Origin: Perognathus longimembris pacificus
Taxonomy: Eukaryota > Chordata > Mammalia > Rodentia > Heteromyidae
DNA: 64,000 nucleotides
Reading direction: 5' to 3'
Assembly: GCF_023159225.1 (NCBI RefSeq)
Contig: NC_063172.1
Coordinates: forward strand, 47,347,068-47,411,067
A model generated the notes under the pieces. That model made no database searches and had not been told where the DNA came from. It saw only the letters and a program-made list of their open reading frames with translations. Position 1 is the stretch's first letter. Every line of letters starts with the position of its first letter. This document shows, in pieces, positions 1 to 12,643 of this stretch. The position numbers were made by a program, and so were the translations under genes.

Positions 1-58
1 AGATAGACAGACAGACAAATGATAGATGATAAATAGACAGATAGATAGATAGACAGAC

Positions 59-97
<39 letters not shown>
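1..97. repeat. (GATA)n/(GACA)n microsatellite
   Basis: GATA units with interspersed GACA; it runs off the left edge of the window. Confidence 0.95.
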
Positions 98-124
98 CCA
101 ATCAATTGACTGATCAATCGATAG

Positions 125-300
125 GCCCCTCAGGGCTTTGTGCTTGTGCAGGTTTCTTGATTGGCATTCTACCTACCACATGAGCCACTCTAACCTGACA
201 TTTTGCTGATTGTTTTCACAATAGAGTCTGGCAGACTTTCCTGAACAAGTTGGCCTTGAACTCTAATCCTCCAGATCTCAGCCTCTTGGTACAGCTAAAC
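125..300 (-). mobile_element. Old B1-Geo-type composite SINE fragment
   Basis: Diverged reverse-orientation match to the composite seen at 58881-59175: ACCACATGAGCCACTCTAAC, then TTGGCCTTGAACTCTAATCC and CCAGATCTCAGCCTC in the same order. Follows the GATA repeat. Confidence 0.55.
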
Positions 301-978
301 CATCCTTTCCTTTTCACTTTCTTAATATTCTATGAAAAGCTCTAAATCAACAACAACAACAAAAACCCAGTAAACCACAATATGCTTTTAGCTATTTATG
401 TCTCAAAAGATATTGAAGGACTTTTGTTTACCACAGAGGGATATTTGTCATCATATTGTAAATAGAGAAGTTTTCTCTCTTTTACAGTATTGTGTGATAC
501 AAATTCACCAAACGAAGTAATTTCTGAATAGTAAATTTTCATGGGCATGTAATTCTCATTTTAGAAAAAAAAGAAAGAAAACTTTCCTTGAACATACCAC
601 TTTTTATTTTATTTACTTCTATAAAGGGTGACAATGATTCCTTTTCCCCATCACTAGTGTGACTTATCTACTCTGTTACTCAGTGGTAAGTGCTACAGAG
701 ATGCTAAGTCCAAACAAGACACTTAGCAAACTGAGTCTCTATCAGAAGTGATGGCAACTAGGCTTGCTACCTGCTTTCCCTCAATTGAACAGTGAATAAT
801 TCTAAGCCCTAAGGATGTGTGCTAGTCCTCGGGCCTTCTGAATGGAAAGTTAAAAAAACATTTAAAGTCTTTGAAAGGTACTGCCCATTGCCGTTATCGA
901 AATATCTTCACATGCTTTATTTACACCTACCAGTTTCAATGATCGGAAGCTTTTATGCTGTTAATAATTCTGGCTTCT

Positions 979-1187
979 GGGCTGGGGATATAGCCTAGTG
1001 GCAAGAGTGCCTGCCTCGGATACACGAGGCCCTAGGTTCGATTCCCCAGCACCACATATACAGAAAACGGCCAGAAGTGGTGCTGTGGCTCAAGTGGCAG
1101 AGTGCTAGCCTTGAGCGGGAAGAAGCCAGGGACAGTGCTCAGGCCCTGAGTCCAAGGCCCAGGACTGGCAAAAAAAAAAAAAAAAAA

Positions 1188-1216
<29 letters not shown>
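979..1216 (+). mobile_element. IDL-Geo SINE with (AAT)n tail
   Basis: The ID-like left half starts GGGCTGGGGATATAGCCTAG and has tRNA-Ala-type box B GGTTCGATTCC. The Geo right half (GCCAGAAGTGG...AGGACTGGC) is followed by a run of A and then AAT repeats. A 17-bp target-site duplication flanks it (962-978 and 1217-1233). Confidence 0.92.
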
Positions 1217-1223
<7 letters not shown>

Positions 1224-1634
1224 TCTGGCTTCTCAACACTAAGACAATTCTGACTTACCAGTAAATGCCCATTTCATTAATAAATGGGATCGACTGCATC
1301 AATGCCAATGACCGACAGGTTTTTGTTGTTATTGTTGTTGTAGGTTCATTTTCTAGCATTAAGTAACTAGAGTTAAAGGAGAAAGAATCCCCCAAATGTC
1401 TCTAATTCCAGTCAATATAAGAAAACTGAGCTTTACATTAAAAATCATTAGCAAAAATTTGAGGAGGGAGAAGGGAGTTCATTGGGAAAAAAGTTCCCTG
1501 AATCTTGTAACTAAAATGGATCATTAGGAACAATTGAAAGACAAAAGCAAAGTCGAATAATTCAAAACAAGATAATCTTCAAAAATGCTAACAGTTAATG
1601 AATAAACCAGAAATCCTTCATTTGTCAAAGGGTT

Positions 1635-1637
<3 letters not shown>

Positions 1638-1682
<45 letters not shown>
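1638..1682. repeat. (GA)n microsatellite
   Basis: Perfect GA dinucleotide run. Confidence 0.97.
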
Positions 1683-1685
<3 letters not shown>

Positions 1686-2263
1686 TCGGGCTCTGAGTGT
1701 AGTAGACTGCTGTAGCTGTTCCTGTGTAATAAGTTGGATGTCTGGACATCACACCCCTTCTGTCAGGTGAGTGGGATACTACTTAGTACATTACTGCTTA
1801 GTACTTAGTACATTGCTGCTGACATATGCTAGACCTAAATGAATGAATGCAGCTTCCAAATGTATTTACCTTGCAATCAATGAGAACCCAGCCTCTAGAA
1901 GCAGTAAATGTCCTATTAGCCCTTTCTACTTAATTCAACAAACACCCAAACCATGCCAGTAAAAGAAAATAGTTGAAAGTAAAATTTCTGTTGTTCCAGG
2001 AATTATTTGGGTAATCATTCTAACTAGCAGTTACTTCTCTCAGATCAGATGGCCTATGGTTGTCCATTTATCATTCCAGTAGATTGCATTCACATGTGCA
2101 AACCTAGTGCTAGGTTCAGTTCCTTATGTATCTGAAATGTCTTTACAGAATCCTGCTAGCTCAGATTCATGAAAGTGGAATTCCAATGACAAAAATCTAT
2201 GCATGTGACTCTTACCTTTCTCTCCCTTTCCCACAGCCTGCTCTTCCTTATCCTTAAACAGAA

Positions 2264-2266
<3 letters not shown>

Positions 2267-2345
<79 letters not shown>
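2267..2345. repeat. (TC)n microsatellite
   Basis: Nearly perfect TC run attached to a SINE fragment. Confidence 0.97.
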
Positions 2346-2347
2346 AT

Positions 2348-2502
2348 GCCAATTCTGGGGCTTGGGATCAGGGACAACACCCAGGCTGGGAGTTCTTTAT
2401 TTTTTTGTCCATAATTTATTGGACATAATAGTTTCACATACTTCCTGACCATGCTGATTTTGAACCATGATCCTCAGATCTCCACCTTCTAAGTAATAAA
2501 AG
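2348..2502 (-). mobile_element. Old composite SINE fragment
   Basis: Reverse-orientation fragment beginning GCCAATTCTGGGGCTTGGGA, corresponding to the Geo end, and passing to TGATCCTCAGATCTCCACC from the B1-like part. Attached to a long TC repeat that represents its tail side. Confidence 0.55.
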
Positions 2503-3077
2503 AAAAGTTTTCTTATCACCAATGCCTCCCAAGTAGACCAGAACATGAGTTCTTAAGTCACTAGGAAAGAACAGTGTAGGCTCTTACCGACTAGGAAGAA
2601 TTGAGCAAAGGGCTTTGCTCCACATTTCAGTATCTTCATTTTCTTTATTTAAATAGTAACAATAAAAGGTTAGGAAGAGTAAATGAGATAGCAATGTACA
2701 AAAAGTTATTAACTGATGTTTACTGTCAGTAAATGTTCTCTCCTCAGAAAGCAGTATATAAAAAAGGGCTATAAATTGGTGTCAGTTATCAATATCATTT
2801 CACTGTTGATAAACTATCTGGATAAGAAAGTGGATTATTTTACAAATAGACTTTGTAGTATGCCATCAGTCATATAGAGTCAATTGCCTAATCTCTCAAT
2901 GCACCTCTTTTATAAAACTTTTAAAACTTTCTTCCCAAGCTATAGTTAGCCAGTACAGTTGAATCTTCCAATAGCTTGTTTTTCTTTCCACCCTCAGCCT
3001 TGCATTCCACTTTTATCACTAGATTTTTAGGGACATAATCCTTTATACTTCTTCAAAACTGCTTGAACTGCTTGATG

Positions 3078-3292
3078 GGGCTGAATTCAGAGGCTTATGC
3101 CTGAAATCTCGGTTATTGGTGGGGGGTAGGGCGGGGGTGAGATCAGGGAGATTGATGTCCTAGGCCATCCCTGGGTAAAAAATGGGAGACTTTATCAGAA
3201 AAAAAATATCTTTCCAAAACAGGGCAAGGGACATGAGTGGTAGAGTAACATCTGCCTAGCAAGCACAAAGACATGATTTCAAACTCCAGCGA

Positions 3293-3341
<49 letters not shown>
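3078..3341 (+). mobile_element. B1-ID type SINE with CA tail
   Basis: The left part resembles a diverged 7SL-derived B1 (AGGCTTATGCCTGAAATCTC...CCTAGGCCATCCCTGGG) and the right part an ID element (ACATGAGTGGTAGAGTAACA). It ends in a CA repeat at 3294-3341. Old and diverged. Confidence 0.55.
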
Positions 3342-3346
<5 letters not shown>

Positions 3347-3530
3347 TCTTGATGGAAGCATATTCCTAATATCATTTTAGAAATGGGAAAGGGAAATGTG
3401 TATCCTATGACATTTAATGCTTCCATCAAAAGAAAGTTTTTATAGAAATCTGAGTCCAGGGGGCGTCTCATTTCCATATGCTTTTATACTTATATATGTA
3501 CATTTAATGTGAATTATAGTCAAAACTACA

Positions 3531-3732
3531 GGGCTGGGAATATGGCCTAGTGGTAAGAGTGCTTGTCTCCTACACATGAAGCTACACATGATTCCCCAGC
3601 ACCACATATATGGAAAACGGCCAGAAGGGGCGCTGTGGCTCAGGTGGCAGAGTGCTAGCCTTGAGCAGGAAGAAGCCAGGGATGGTGCTCAGGCCCTGAG
3701 CCCAAGGCCCAGGACTGGCCAAAAAAAAAAAA
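3531..3732 (+). mobile_element. IDL-Geo SINE
   Basis: Complete dimer with several changes in the left half. Poly-A tail at 3721-3732; target-site duplication AAAACTACA at 3522-3530 and 3729-3737. Confidence 0.9.
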
Positions 3733-4053
3733 CTACAGAAGTTCTGAAAGTAATGAAAAAACAGAATCATAACACAAGATTATTAAACCAGCTGAAATAA
3801 AATGCTGCTATGCCTAACAGTTTTTATCTGTAATCTGAGTAGTGTAACTGGTGGTTGCAGTAATGTGTCATGAGGCAAAACTATGAATATATCATAAACT
3901 GAATTTACAGAGATTCTCCAAGAGTCATCCTAAATTAGCACCCAGGTTATACTAGAGGGTTGAGTGCATTTATAATCTGACACGTTTTACATTCTTTATG
4001 ACACGGTTTTCTTCTAAACTTTCTAGGCAATAATAGCATTATTCTCCTGTTTG

Positions 4054-4083
4054 AAAAAGAAAGAAAGAAAGAAAGAAAGAAAA

Positions 4084-4124
<41 letters not shown>
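4054..4124. repeat. (AAAG)n followed by (CA)n
   Basis: AAAG units to about 4083, then CA units. Confidence 0.95.
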
Positions 4125-4127
<3 letters not shown>

Positions 4128-5327
4128 AATGTCTCAGTGGAGAAAAACCGTATGTTGCATTAAAATTTCCAATGAAGTGTGGCTATTCAATAGGGATAAA
4201 ACAGTAAGCCAAGACAAAAGAGTAACATTGTACTATATATACTCATTTACCAAGAGGCCAGATTAACCCAACCTTTGACAAGGTATTGTTGAAAAATAGC
4301 ATGGAAACTTTTGATGACCAAATATATGGTTTTAATCATTTTATGAATATACCTGGTATCTAATTGTCAAGTTAAATCTGTAATTTGGGAGTCAAATTAG
4401 AAAACTGCATCTCAGAAAAATCCTGTGCCTGTGTAGCATGTAGGAAGATAACTTACAGCTTATCACATGGCAGGAACACAATTACCAGTTACATTTTAAA
4501 ATAAGACACATAGTAAGTGGTCAGTAAATGCTTCTGAATCTTATTGGAAGGGAAAAGTGGAGTTCAAGTAGAACTTTAGTCCTTGTGCCTGTACCAGTCA
4601 CCATAGCCCTAGCTCTGTAATCTGTGAAGCCATCTCCTAATGACTATCTGAGGCTATGGCTCTGTTGTCACTCTTCACTTCTTGAATAAATCACATCCTT
4701 CTTTGTGCTCCTGAAAGACACTGATGATGTGATGGAAAATTACCTTTAAGGCTTGAATGACCTAAATAATGAACAAATCTCCACGTCTAATTGAACTCAG
4801 TCCCAGCCTAAGCTCTCAGACTCAAAGCAAGCTTGGTAAAGCACTTCCAGTAGAAATCAGAAAGGCCAGATGTTCTGGAAGCAGAGCTGTGGTCATTATG
4901 CACATGCCAGCTCCTCCTCACTCCACCCTGGGCCAAGACCCTTTCAGCAGGGAGAAGCCTGCCTAACATATGATGCTGGCTCCATGCTGCATGCTACCCC
5001 CGCACCCATGTGAACATTTCAGCAAGTTCATACAATCTCTACTGGTAGGGATGATTACATTTAAGCCCAGAAAGCACACAAGGACAGGACACTAAACTAT
5101 GAGCCAATGGCCATTCTTAGTCTGCTTTACCTATATGACTTCCAAGTGAATGGCAAATGAGTCATTTACTACTTTGGGTTTAATGGTACCCACACCCACA
5201 TGCAATCATATGAGCACAAGCTTCTGACACAAAAGTGGCACAAACCATTTAGGAACAGTTGCCATGATCTTGAGGTGATTGATTGTGCCAAACCGTTGGC
5301 CATCTGTCTGAGGTATGGTTGTACACT

Positions 5328-5382
5328 AGTGGTGGTGGTGATGTGTGTATGTGTATGCGTGCATGTGCACATGCTCATGTGA
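5328..5382. repeat. Imperfect GT/TG-rich repeat
   Basis: GGT units pass into interrupted GT units. Confidence 0.8.
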
Positions 5383-6814
5383 ACATTCAGAGGAGGTAAG
5401 TAAAGGAAGTTCTTAAGGAAAGGCACTACACTACCTAGTCCTGATTTTTGATGTAATTCTTCCTTTCCCTTAAATTAAAAATGTATCTATATTTAACATT
5501 TTTAATGAAATACACATTGAAAGAGATGTACAAGCCATTTATATATTTACAGCTCCTTCCTTTATCAATACTTATTTCCTTTTAATTAAAGTAATGCTCA
5601 TTTTCTTTGAAGAATTAAAGAATGAATCTGGCCATATGAATTATTTACATGACAAGATGATCTAGAAGGGATAAAATAGCAAAGATATGAGGAAAATAGA
5701 AAGAAGTACAAAAGTATGTGACTGATGCATGATTAAGAAGAAATGTCAAAAGTAAGACATGATAGTACCCATGTCACACTTAGCTCTAAAATAAAATCTT
5801 TTTTTTTGGCCTGATAGTTTAACAAAATGACTATCAGGAAGCTGAAATATGTCTTAATAAGAGTAGGGACTAAACATACAGAAACAAACAAACAGAAAGA
5901 GGAAGGATGGTGTGTGAATACAGTCATAATATTCAATATGCATATGTGACAATGAAACTAGAAAACTTGATGAGGCAGATAGGGATCTGATGGAAGGGAG
6001 AATGATTAAAGGGATGACTGATCCAAAATGGATATATTAAATTAAAACTCCATCGTAAGACTATCTGAAGACAATAATTAGAATTTTATCTGTGTTTGAT
6101 AACAATTTCACACACCAATAATTGTGTTATCTGTCTTGACATTGATATAAGAAAAATCACCTACATCAGTCTTTAAGGATGTACCTATCAGTTTGTCTGT
6201 CTGTCCATCTATCTATATTCCAGTAGTTTTTTTATCCTTTTCTTTCTGGAGTAATACACAAGGCTTTTCAGCTCCTTGAGCAACATATTACTTGCCATGT
6301 GACTGTGGTGAGAAGCCCATGTTTGTGCTGAAGTAGCTCAGTTATAACACAGGGCTGTGCTTCAGCAAATGTCAAGCTTAAAAACAGAAGGAGACGTAGT
6401 CAGTAGTGCTGGCCAATTACATTGTGATCTAAAAACACCAGTGATTTATTAGCTGCTATTAGCTAACCAACTCCTCTTCATTTCATCGGTGTATTTATTA
6501 GTTATAAGTATTTCACAAGCATGTAATGTTTCACTACAAGGAATTGTTTTTGCTAATCCCTGCTTGTCTTTTTATATGAGAATACAATAAAATAATTTGA
6601 ATTGTGACTACTTTGAAAACAATACTGCAACTGGAATTAAATTTCACACTGCTTTTCAACCTTGAAATGAACATAAATCTGAAACTAATACAAAAAGTAC
6701 AAAAATATCTCCATATTCAGCTTAATGTTTAGCAACAGAAAAGAATAACTTTTGTTTATCTCAGGAAACAGCTTTCTTCATCTATACAAATGACTAGAAT
6801 AAGATTAAGGAAAA

Positions 6815-6860
6815 CGTGTGTGTGTGTGTGTGTGTGTGTATGTGTTGATACACACACATA
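6815..6860. repeat. (GT)n with hairpin end
   Basis: GT run ending TGTGTGTGTAT (6831-6841), loop GTGTTG, then ATACACACACA (6848-6858), a perfect 11-bp inverted repeat. Confidence 0.9.
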
Positions 6861-9186
6861 TTCCAATTTTCTTCTGCACAATGACTTTTATGCAAATATG
6901 TCTCACACAATCTCCTGACCTCTTTCACCACAGCACAGAGACAATGACAGTTCAGTAATTGAAATGGTACCTATCAGGTATATTTGATTTTAAATTGCAA
7001 AGCTGAACTGAAATCTATTGGAATGAAAAAGCCTGTGACTCATTTCTAACTTCAAACTGATTGGGTTATTTCTTACTAGTAAAAACAACAACAAGCTGGG
7101 TGAAGCCAATTATTCAATTTTTTGTTTCCTTTTTACACCCATCTCCCACTTGTGTTCTTTTCTGCACCCTTCTCTCACACCTCGAATTTTATTTCTTAAC
7201 TTGTATTCTTTCATCTATAACATGGATAATGAGAAAAACCCAAAAATGTTCCTCAAGGGAATGGTATGATTTAAGTTACCTAGGACTAAATCCCTTGTGC
7301 TTTCCTTTGCTTACCATGGAGACAAGAGATTTGCTCACTGCTCTCAACCAATTTGAAATCCAGATATGAAACAGCATTATGGAATTCACTTAGACTTCTC
7401 TGCTTTACTACTAGCAGATGTAGAAAGGGAAAATTAAAATCTCCTATAAATTAAGCTTTTAACTCTGAAACAGCAGAGTTGTGAACACCTCACTTAAAAA
7501 CACACAGACTGGTAGGAGAGCTGCCAAAACACAGGTAGAGCAAGAGCATATATATGTTCTGGAAAGTGTGGTGCTTAGCTCAGTCATTTGGCCAGAAAAG
7601 TTCCAGCCATGCTGAGCCAAGGATAAACTCAGGTGTAAATCTGAAATATTGATAAAGCTTTATTTGCTCTTCCTCAGTCTGAATGTGAAATGCTAAGTGA
7701 ATCTTTAGAAAAGAAAAATAAATTCCAACACATTTTTTTTTAAGAATAAAGATTGGAAATGAGAAGCTTGGTTAATTCCCACTTCAGCTTATTCATTCAT
7801 CCGTTACTCATTCTACAAACTTCTACTGGGGATCGTTTATGTTGATATTAGTTGAATAAAATTGTCCAAGATTGCAAAAGCATGAGATTAGAAGAATGTA
7901 ATCAAGTGTAATATGTTAGCTTAAAAGCATTATTTTCATGTTTAAATGTTTTTGTGGATATATGAATAGTTATATAGGGAGATTTACTTTATAGGACCAA
8001 TTTATTTATGTATGCATAGTAAGTGTTTTTTAACCTTGCTTTAAATATATATTCATGTGTTAAAAGTAAAGGTTAAGAAAATCCGAAATTTCCTTTTTTC
8101 TCTGTCATTTTCCTTAGCAATTTTGATTCATCATTAACATTTCTGAGGGAAAAATCAAAACGCAATAATCTTGAGAACTGTAGAGAATTTTGCTTGAAGA
8201 AATGATTAAAATTTCTTAACTATAACAAAGTTTCTTCTTTTTAAAAATCTTAGGAAAATAACAGTGCCAACAAAAATGAATACAGCTTTGTTTGTTTTTG
8301 CAGCCATCGTTAGCAATAGACATAAAGGTATTCTTTTTTTTTTTTTCTTTGCGACTCCATATGGAAAGATCATCAACACATTCTGCCTCTGGGTTCTTTG
8401 CCAAAATACCATAACCCACAAGCCATCTACCTTAAACATAAAAGGAAAGGTGTTGTTCTGGTCAAATAAAGGAATAATTTTTACTAGCATATGTCTAATG
8501 TTAAAGCTGCCTAAATCCTGCCAAATACATTAAAACAACATCTGTAAAACAGATTTTCATTAAATTGATCATTTCAAAGTTAAGCAGCTAGGCAGATGAT
8601 GCTTTTAAGCTAACCCTTCACCTTTAACTTTTAACCTCCTTAAATTAGAATAAAGGCATACACTTTTAAGCAACACAGCTTCACTTTGACAGTTCTAGGG
8701 GCAAAATGGTTTATTCAAATCGAAATGACACATCATCACACTTAGAGTGTTATGAATCAATATGTTGTCAATAATGAGGAAAGCTGTTTTATCACAGCTC
8801 TGTATTTGTCTTATAACTGCCACTTGTCACTTTTCTGTATTGTCTAAATAACTCATGCTGCAAAATAATGTAAATTAAACTCTTAATGAAAATATTTTTA
8901 TATAGGAGATTGTTGTATAGTCATTAACTCTGAAACTACTCTAAGTCAAATTTTAATATTTTAGCTGTAAGATAAACCACAATTTTTTTCCAGGCCCAGG
9001 ACAATTTGTTAGATTCCCATTTAAAAGCAATTAATATTACTTATGAACCAATTTTATTGTGCCGACATAAGCTGACCAAGCTTGCTAATATCCTCATTAC
9101 AGAGCTGGAAATCCTCTATGTCTGACTACACACTTTCTGAAATCAGTTTGGAAATGGCCTGCTCAACACATTGGTCCCTAGAGGTG

Positions 9187-9240
9187 TTTTGTTGTTGTTG
9201 TTGTTTCGTTTTTCCTTCTGCCTCCTCCTCCTCCTCCTCT
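9187..9240. repeat. (TTG)n and (CTC)n tracts
   Basis: Two trinucleotide runs close together. Confidence 0.85.
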
Positions 9241-9684
9241 CCATATTATTATAAAGTCCTTTTTGAAGGAAAATACAAAACAAAAGTTTGGGTTACCAGA
9301 TACCAGGTTTCAGTTGCTTAGATAATTCTCTCTAGTCTCCTTTTAATTCAAGGAAAGTTCAGTCAAGAAAGTTTGTTTGTGGGATAGCCATATTTAAAGC
9401 ATTATACTAACTAAAGATATTTTAATATTTAAGAGGTAAATAACTATGAAGTATATTTTATATGATTTATAAAATCTTTCTGATTAAAATACTTTTTGAT
9501 TTTCTCCTTAACTTCAAAGCCTCATTTATAATGAAGCTTTTATCTCAAGTTGTTATTATAAACTCAGAGACAATGTCTAAGTCTTCCTGCAAAGGAACTT
9601 CAAGAGTCACTCTGGCACTTTGCAAATCTCCCTGAAGAAAAGTGAAGTGTCCAATCCACACTTACAGAAGGAATTGATAAACTT

Positions 9685-9715
<31 letters not shown>

Positions 9716-9721
9716 ACACAC
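9685..9721. repeat. (CA)n microsatellite
   Basis: CA run with one CATA interruption. Confidence 0.95.
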
Positions 9722-11128
9722 CACATACCACACAGAGATTCTCCTATACATTTAAAATTTGTTCAGACAAATTGATTAAATAACTATTCCTGAGAAAATA
9801 AATTGTAACCTTCTTTCTTTCTCTACTTTTCAGATGAGTGTATTAAAATGAAAAAAAGTTTATATTTACATCTTCTATTCACAATATGTTAATATAAGTG
9901 TTAGAGGTGCTACATGAATATAAACACAGTTCATGAATATTCTACATAGCTCCCAAGGTCTAAATCTATTATTTATACAAACTTAATTTTTTTCCTCCTC
10001 GGTATTCTAAAACTTTTACTAGGTCAAGTATCCACACAAAAAAAATAGTATACAATTAAAAAGCTACCTTGCAAAACTTATGAATTATAATATAATTAAT
10101 TCTTTACATTTTTAATGCTTACATTAGGGCATGTGTCCCCCACCAACTGTGTAGTCCAAATCAAATACTGAAATAATGAAATTGATCTACAACATACCAT
10201 TGTCACCGGAACAATGTAATAAATTCTCACACTCCCTCTTTAGGTTTTTATTCATAGTACATCCACCTTGAATTTGAACTTCAAGAAAAACCCAAACATA
10301 GAGCATCAGAGAAGCCCACATAAATAATTGCTCTAACTAATCCAGATAAATACATCTGCTCTTTTGTTATGTATTTGTAACTGCAAATAGGATTGTTTTT
10401 AAAACCGTAGATATTATATTGTTGGTTCACTCTACTGCAGGTAGCAATGATTTCTAGTGTAAATCAATAGGTCACACTTGCAAGATGGATTTTGTAATCA
10501 TTTTTAGGACTGTTACAAAACTCATGATTGACATGTTGGCCAATCCTCATTTGCAATTATGCATTCCATCATCACAGCTTTTCCAGGAAACATAAATTTT
10601 CTTTACCATTTTATGCATGTATATATCTACCTACAAACCATGCTTTAAGGGGGAAAAAATCATTACTAGTTACAAAACAACAGAGTTTAGTTTTGAAGAA
10701 TTTCATCTGATGCTGAGAGAGAGTATGTTTACTCAATCTTAGTGAGAATGCATGCACACATAAAGGAAACATCATGTTTAGATCATTCTTACTTGTTTCC
10801 AAACAAGTGATGCATTCACAAGGGAAGACACCATTTGTGTGTTCTGCTCCTTGCAACCAATCACATTTAGCTTAGACCAGTGCCATGTGTTGCTTTTGGT
10901 TTTTAAACCAATAAATAAGTAAAAGGGATTTTAAAGTATTATTTGATTTATGACAATACCCAGAAAAGTTCTTCTATTCTTTGCCACAAAACAATCAATG
11001 CCACTGAGACAGGTGGAAATCGGACATGTAACACATCCTTTAAATAAATTCTCCATTGTCTTATATTTCAGGATGCTTTCAGACTGTTAATCAAAAACCA
11101 TGTATCTGTCTTGGTATTCTCTTTCAGT

Positions 11129-11165
11129 TTCTCTCTGTCTCTCTGTCTCTCTCTCTTTTTTCTTC
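11129..11165. repeat. TC/T-rich tract near exon 3 donor
   Basis: Polypyrimidine on plus, so polypurine in the Zfhx4 transcript, about 110 nt past the donor. Confidence 0.8.
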
Positions 11166-11273
11166 TCACTTTCTCCCTATCCATCTTTTACTTTGCACAT
11201 TTTTGCTCCCAGCTCTGAAACAGTTAATTTCCTTGTCTATTCTGTGCGAACAGAAATGGATGTTGCTGCTTAC

Positions 11274-11776
11274 CTTGTAGAGCTTCAGGGCCGCCTCGTG
11301 CCTGTGATTGGTGGTATGCAAGCGTAATTTATCCACACTGTTGGTATAGTAGTCACAGGCGTTACATTTTAGGTGTACAGGGTTGCCAATGGCAATGCAC
11401 TTCAACCTCCACTCGTTGCTTTTGCCCCCTTCTTTAATGTGGGCCACCAGTTGATATTTCTGCATATGTTTATCAGTCTTGCAATGGAGCTGGAAGTTGG
11501 CTTTGAGCTGAGTGTTGTAGTTACAGAGCTTGCACTGGTAGATATCTCCAATTACAGCTCTCCATTCCTCTTCAGGCAGAGAGCGCTCACTGCTCACATG
11601 CACACTTAGGGCCTCCAGGCTGTCAGAGGTGAATTTGTTGCAAACAGCACACTGGAATAGCTTCAGCGCTGGGTCACTGATATAAGGTGACAGCTCTCCT
11701 GCAGTAAGGAGGGACAGGTCATCACCCATTAGCTGACCACTGGCAAGCCGGATTTCAGGCGGCAGCTCATTATTTA
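11274..11776 (-). CDS. Zfhx4: Zfhx4 second coding exon (exon 3), residues 868-1035
   Basis: This 503-nt exon continues Zfhx4. The acceptor is CCCTGTAG|TAAATAATG and the donor is TACAAG|GTAAGC, a strong consensus. The two bases TA complete Val868 started in the previous exon, and the frame then reads [16 protein letters not shown], as in the mammalian protein from memory. Visible fingers are a partial one at C910/C913-H927 with no clear second His, C949/C952-H965/H971, and C1005/C1008-H1021 with H1025 or H1027. The exon ends exactly after Lys1035, in phase 0. The open frame continues a few codons into the intron, but those residues are not protein. The remaining exons, including the homeodomains, lie outside the window at lower coordinates. 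Confidence 0.96.
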
Positions 11777-12643
11777 CTACAGGGAAAAAAATTAAAAGGA
11801 AAAATAGAGACTAGAAAACACAGCACACAAAAAGGAATCTGTAAAATAAAGTCGTGACGAGGAATGTGCTTTCTCTAGAGCTTAAACTATAAAAAGCTGT
11901 AATAGGATTGAATCAGGATCAATTATAATCATCCCTTTCAACTTCTAAATTCCCTCATCAGATAGCTTTAATTACTCCTACTAGGCATGATGTCATTCTG
12001 AAATTTGTATTTTCCAAGGCGAGAAAGTTGATCAATACCATAACAAAACAGTCATGTGTTTGCAATTCAAGTCCCTAGATAAACGTCCATAAACACTAAT
12101 TCTTGATTTCCCAATTTGGCTTAAAGCTTGATGAGATTTGGCTAATACTTTATGCAGTACTGCAATCTACAGGCAAATACCTGGGATAAGGTAAACATTC
12201 TTATTGTTAGTTTAAATTATCTTCCATCGTTACTGTTTTAATAATTGTTCAAAAATATATAATTAAAATGACAGTAACTCCTTTTGCTCTCACGCTAGAT
12301 ATTTTATAGTCACTCAAATTGAAGCTACAAACCTTGTTAATTATGGCTAATGATAGCAAGCAATTAATCCAAATTAGCATTTGTTAATCAACCTCCTAAA
12401 GGAAGACAGTTTGCTAACTGTCTCACAGGCTGTCATTGATCCCTTAACTCTCTCCTCTCTGACATCAATTTAGCTTTGAAGTAATAGCCAGCTGGCACAG
12501 TTTTTGCAGGGGCAACTTAAGAAAGTCCTTTCTAGTAAACTGTCCCCAATGTGTTGGCACCTGCCACTTGATCCCAGTGCTTCCCGCCAAGTCCAAATGT
12601 GATTAGCAAGTGACAACAGTGCAGAAGAGCAGCAAATACTAAC
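11777..12643 (-). other. Zfhx4: Zfhx4 intron 2 (867 bp)
   Basis: Short intron between the two coding exons, with donor GTTAGT and acceptor CTGTAG. No repeat or open frame of note. It is AT-rich, with TAAT and ATTAG-type homeodomain cores between about 12250 and 12400, and the codon next to the donor becomes a stop (GGT-TAG) if the intron is kept. Confidence 0.9.

Larger units (their letters stand above)
1..11273 (-). other. Zfhx4: Zfhx4 intron 3 (partial), non-coding
   Basis: All sequence below the exon 3 donor is intronic for Zfhx4. The first 3.7 kb holds several SINEs and microsatellites, listed separately. From about 4.13 to 11.0 kb the DNA is AT-rich and unique-looking, with only scattered microsatellites (5328-5382, 6815-6860, 9187-9240, 9685-9721) and short T-runs near 5798 and 8331. 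All open frames here are short, and no exon or RNA gene is recognised. Confidence 0.8.

Noticed and set aside
979..1060. tRNA-Ala-like segment with box A and box B
   Set aside because: It is the ID-like half of a SINE, not a functional tRNA: no intact cloverleaf and a SINE body continues after it.
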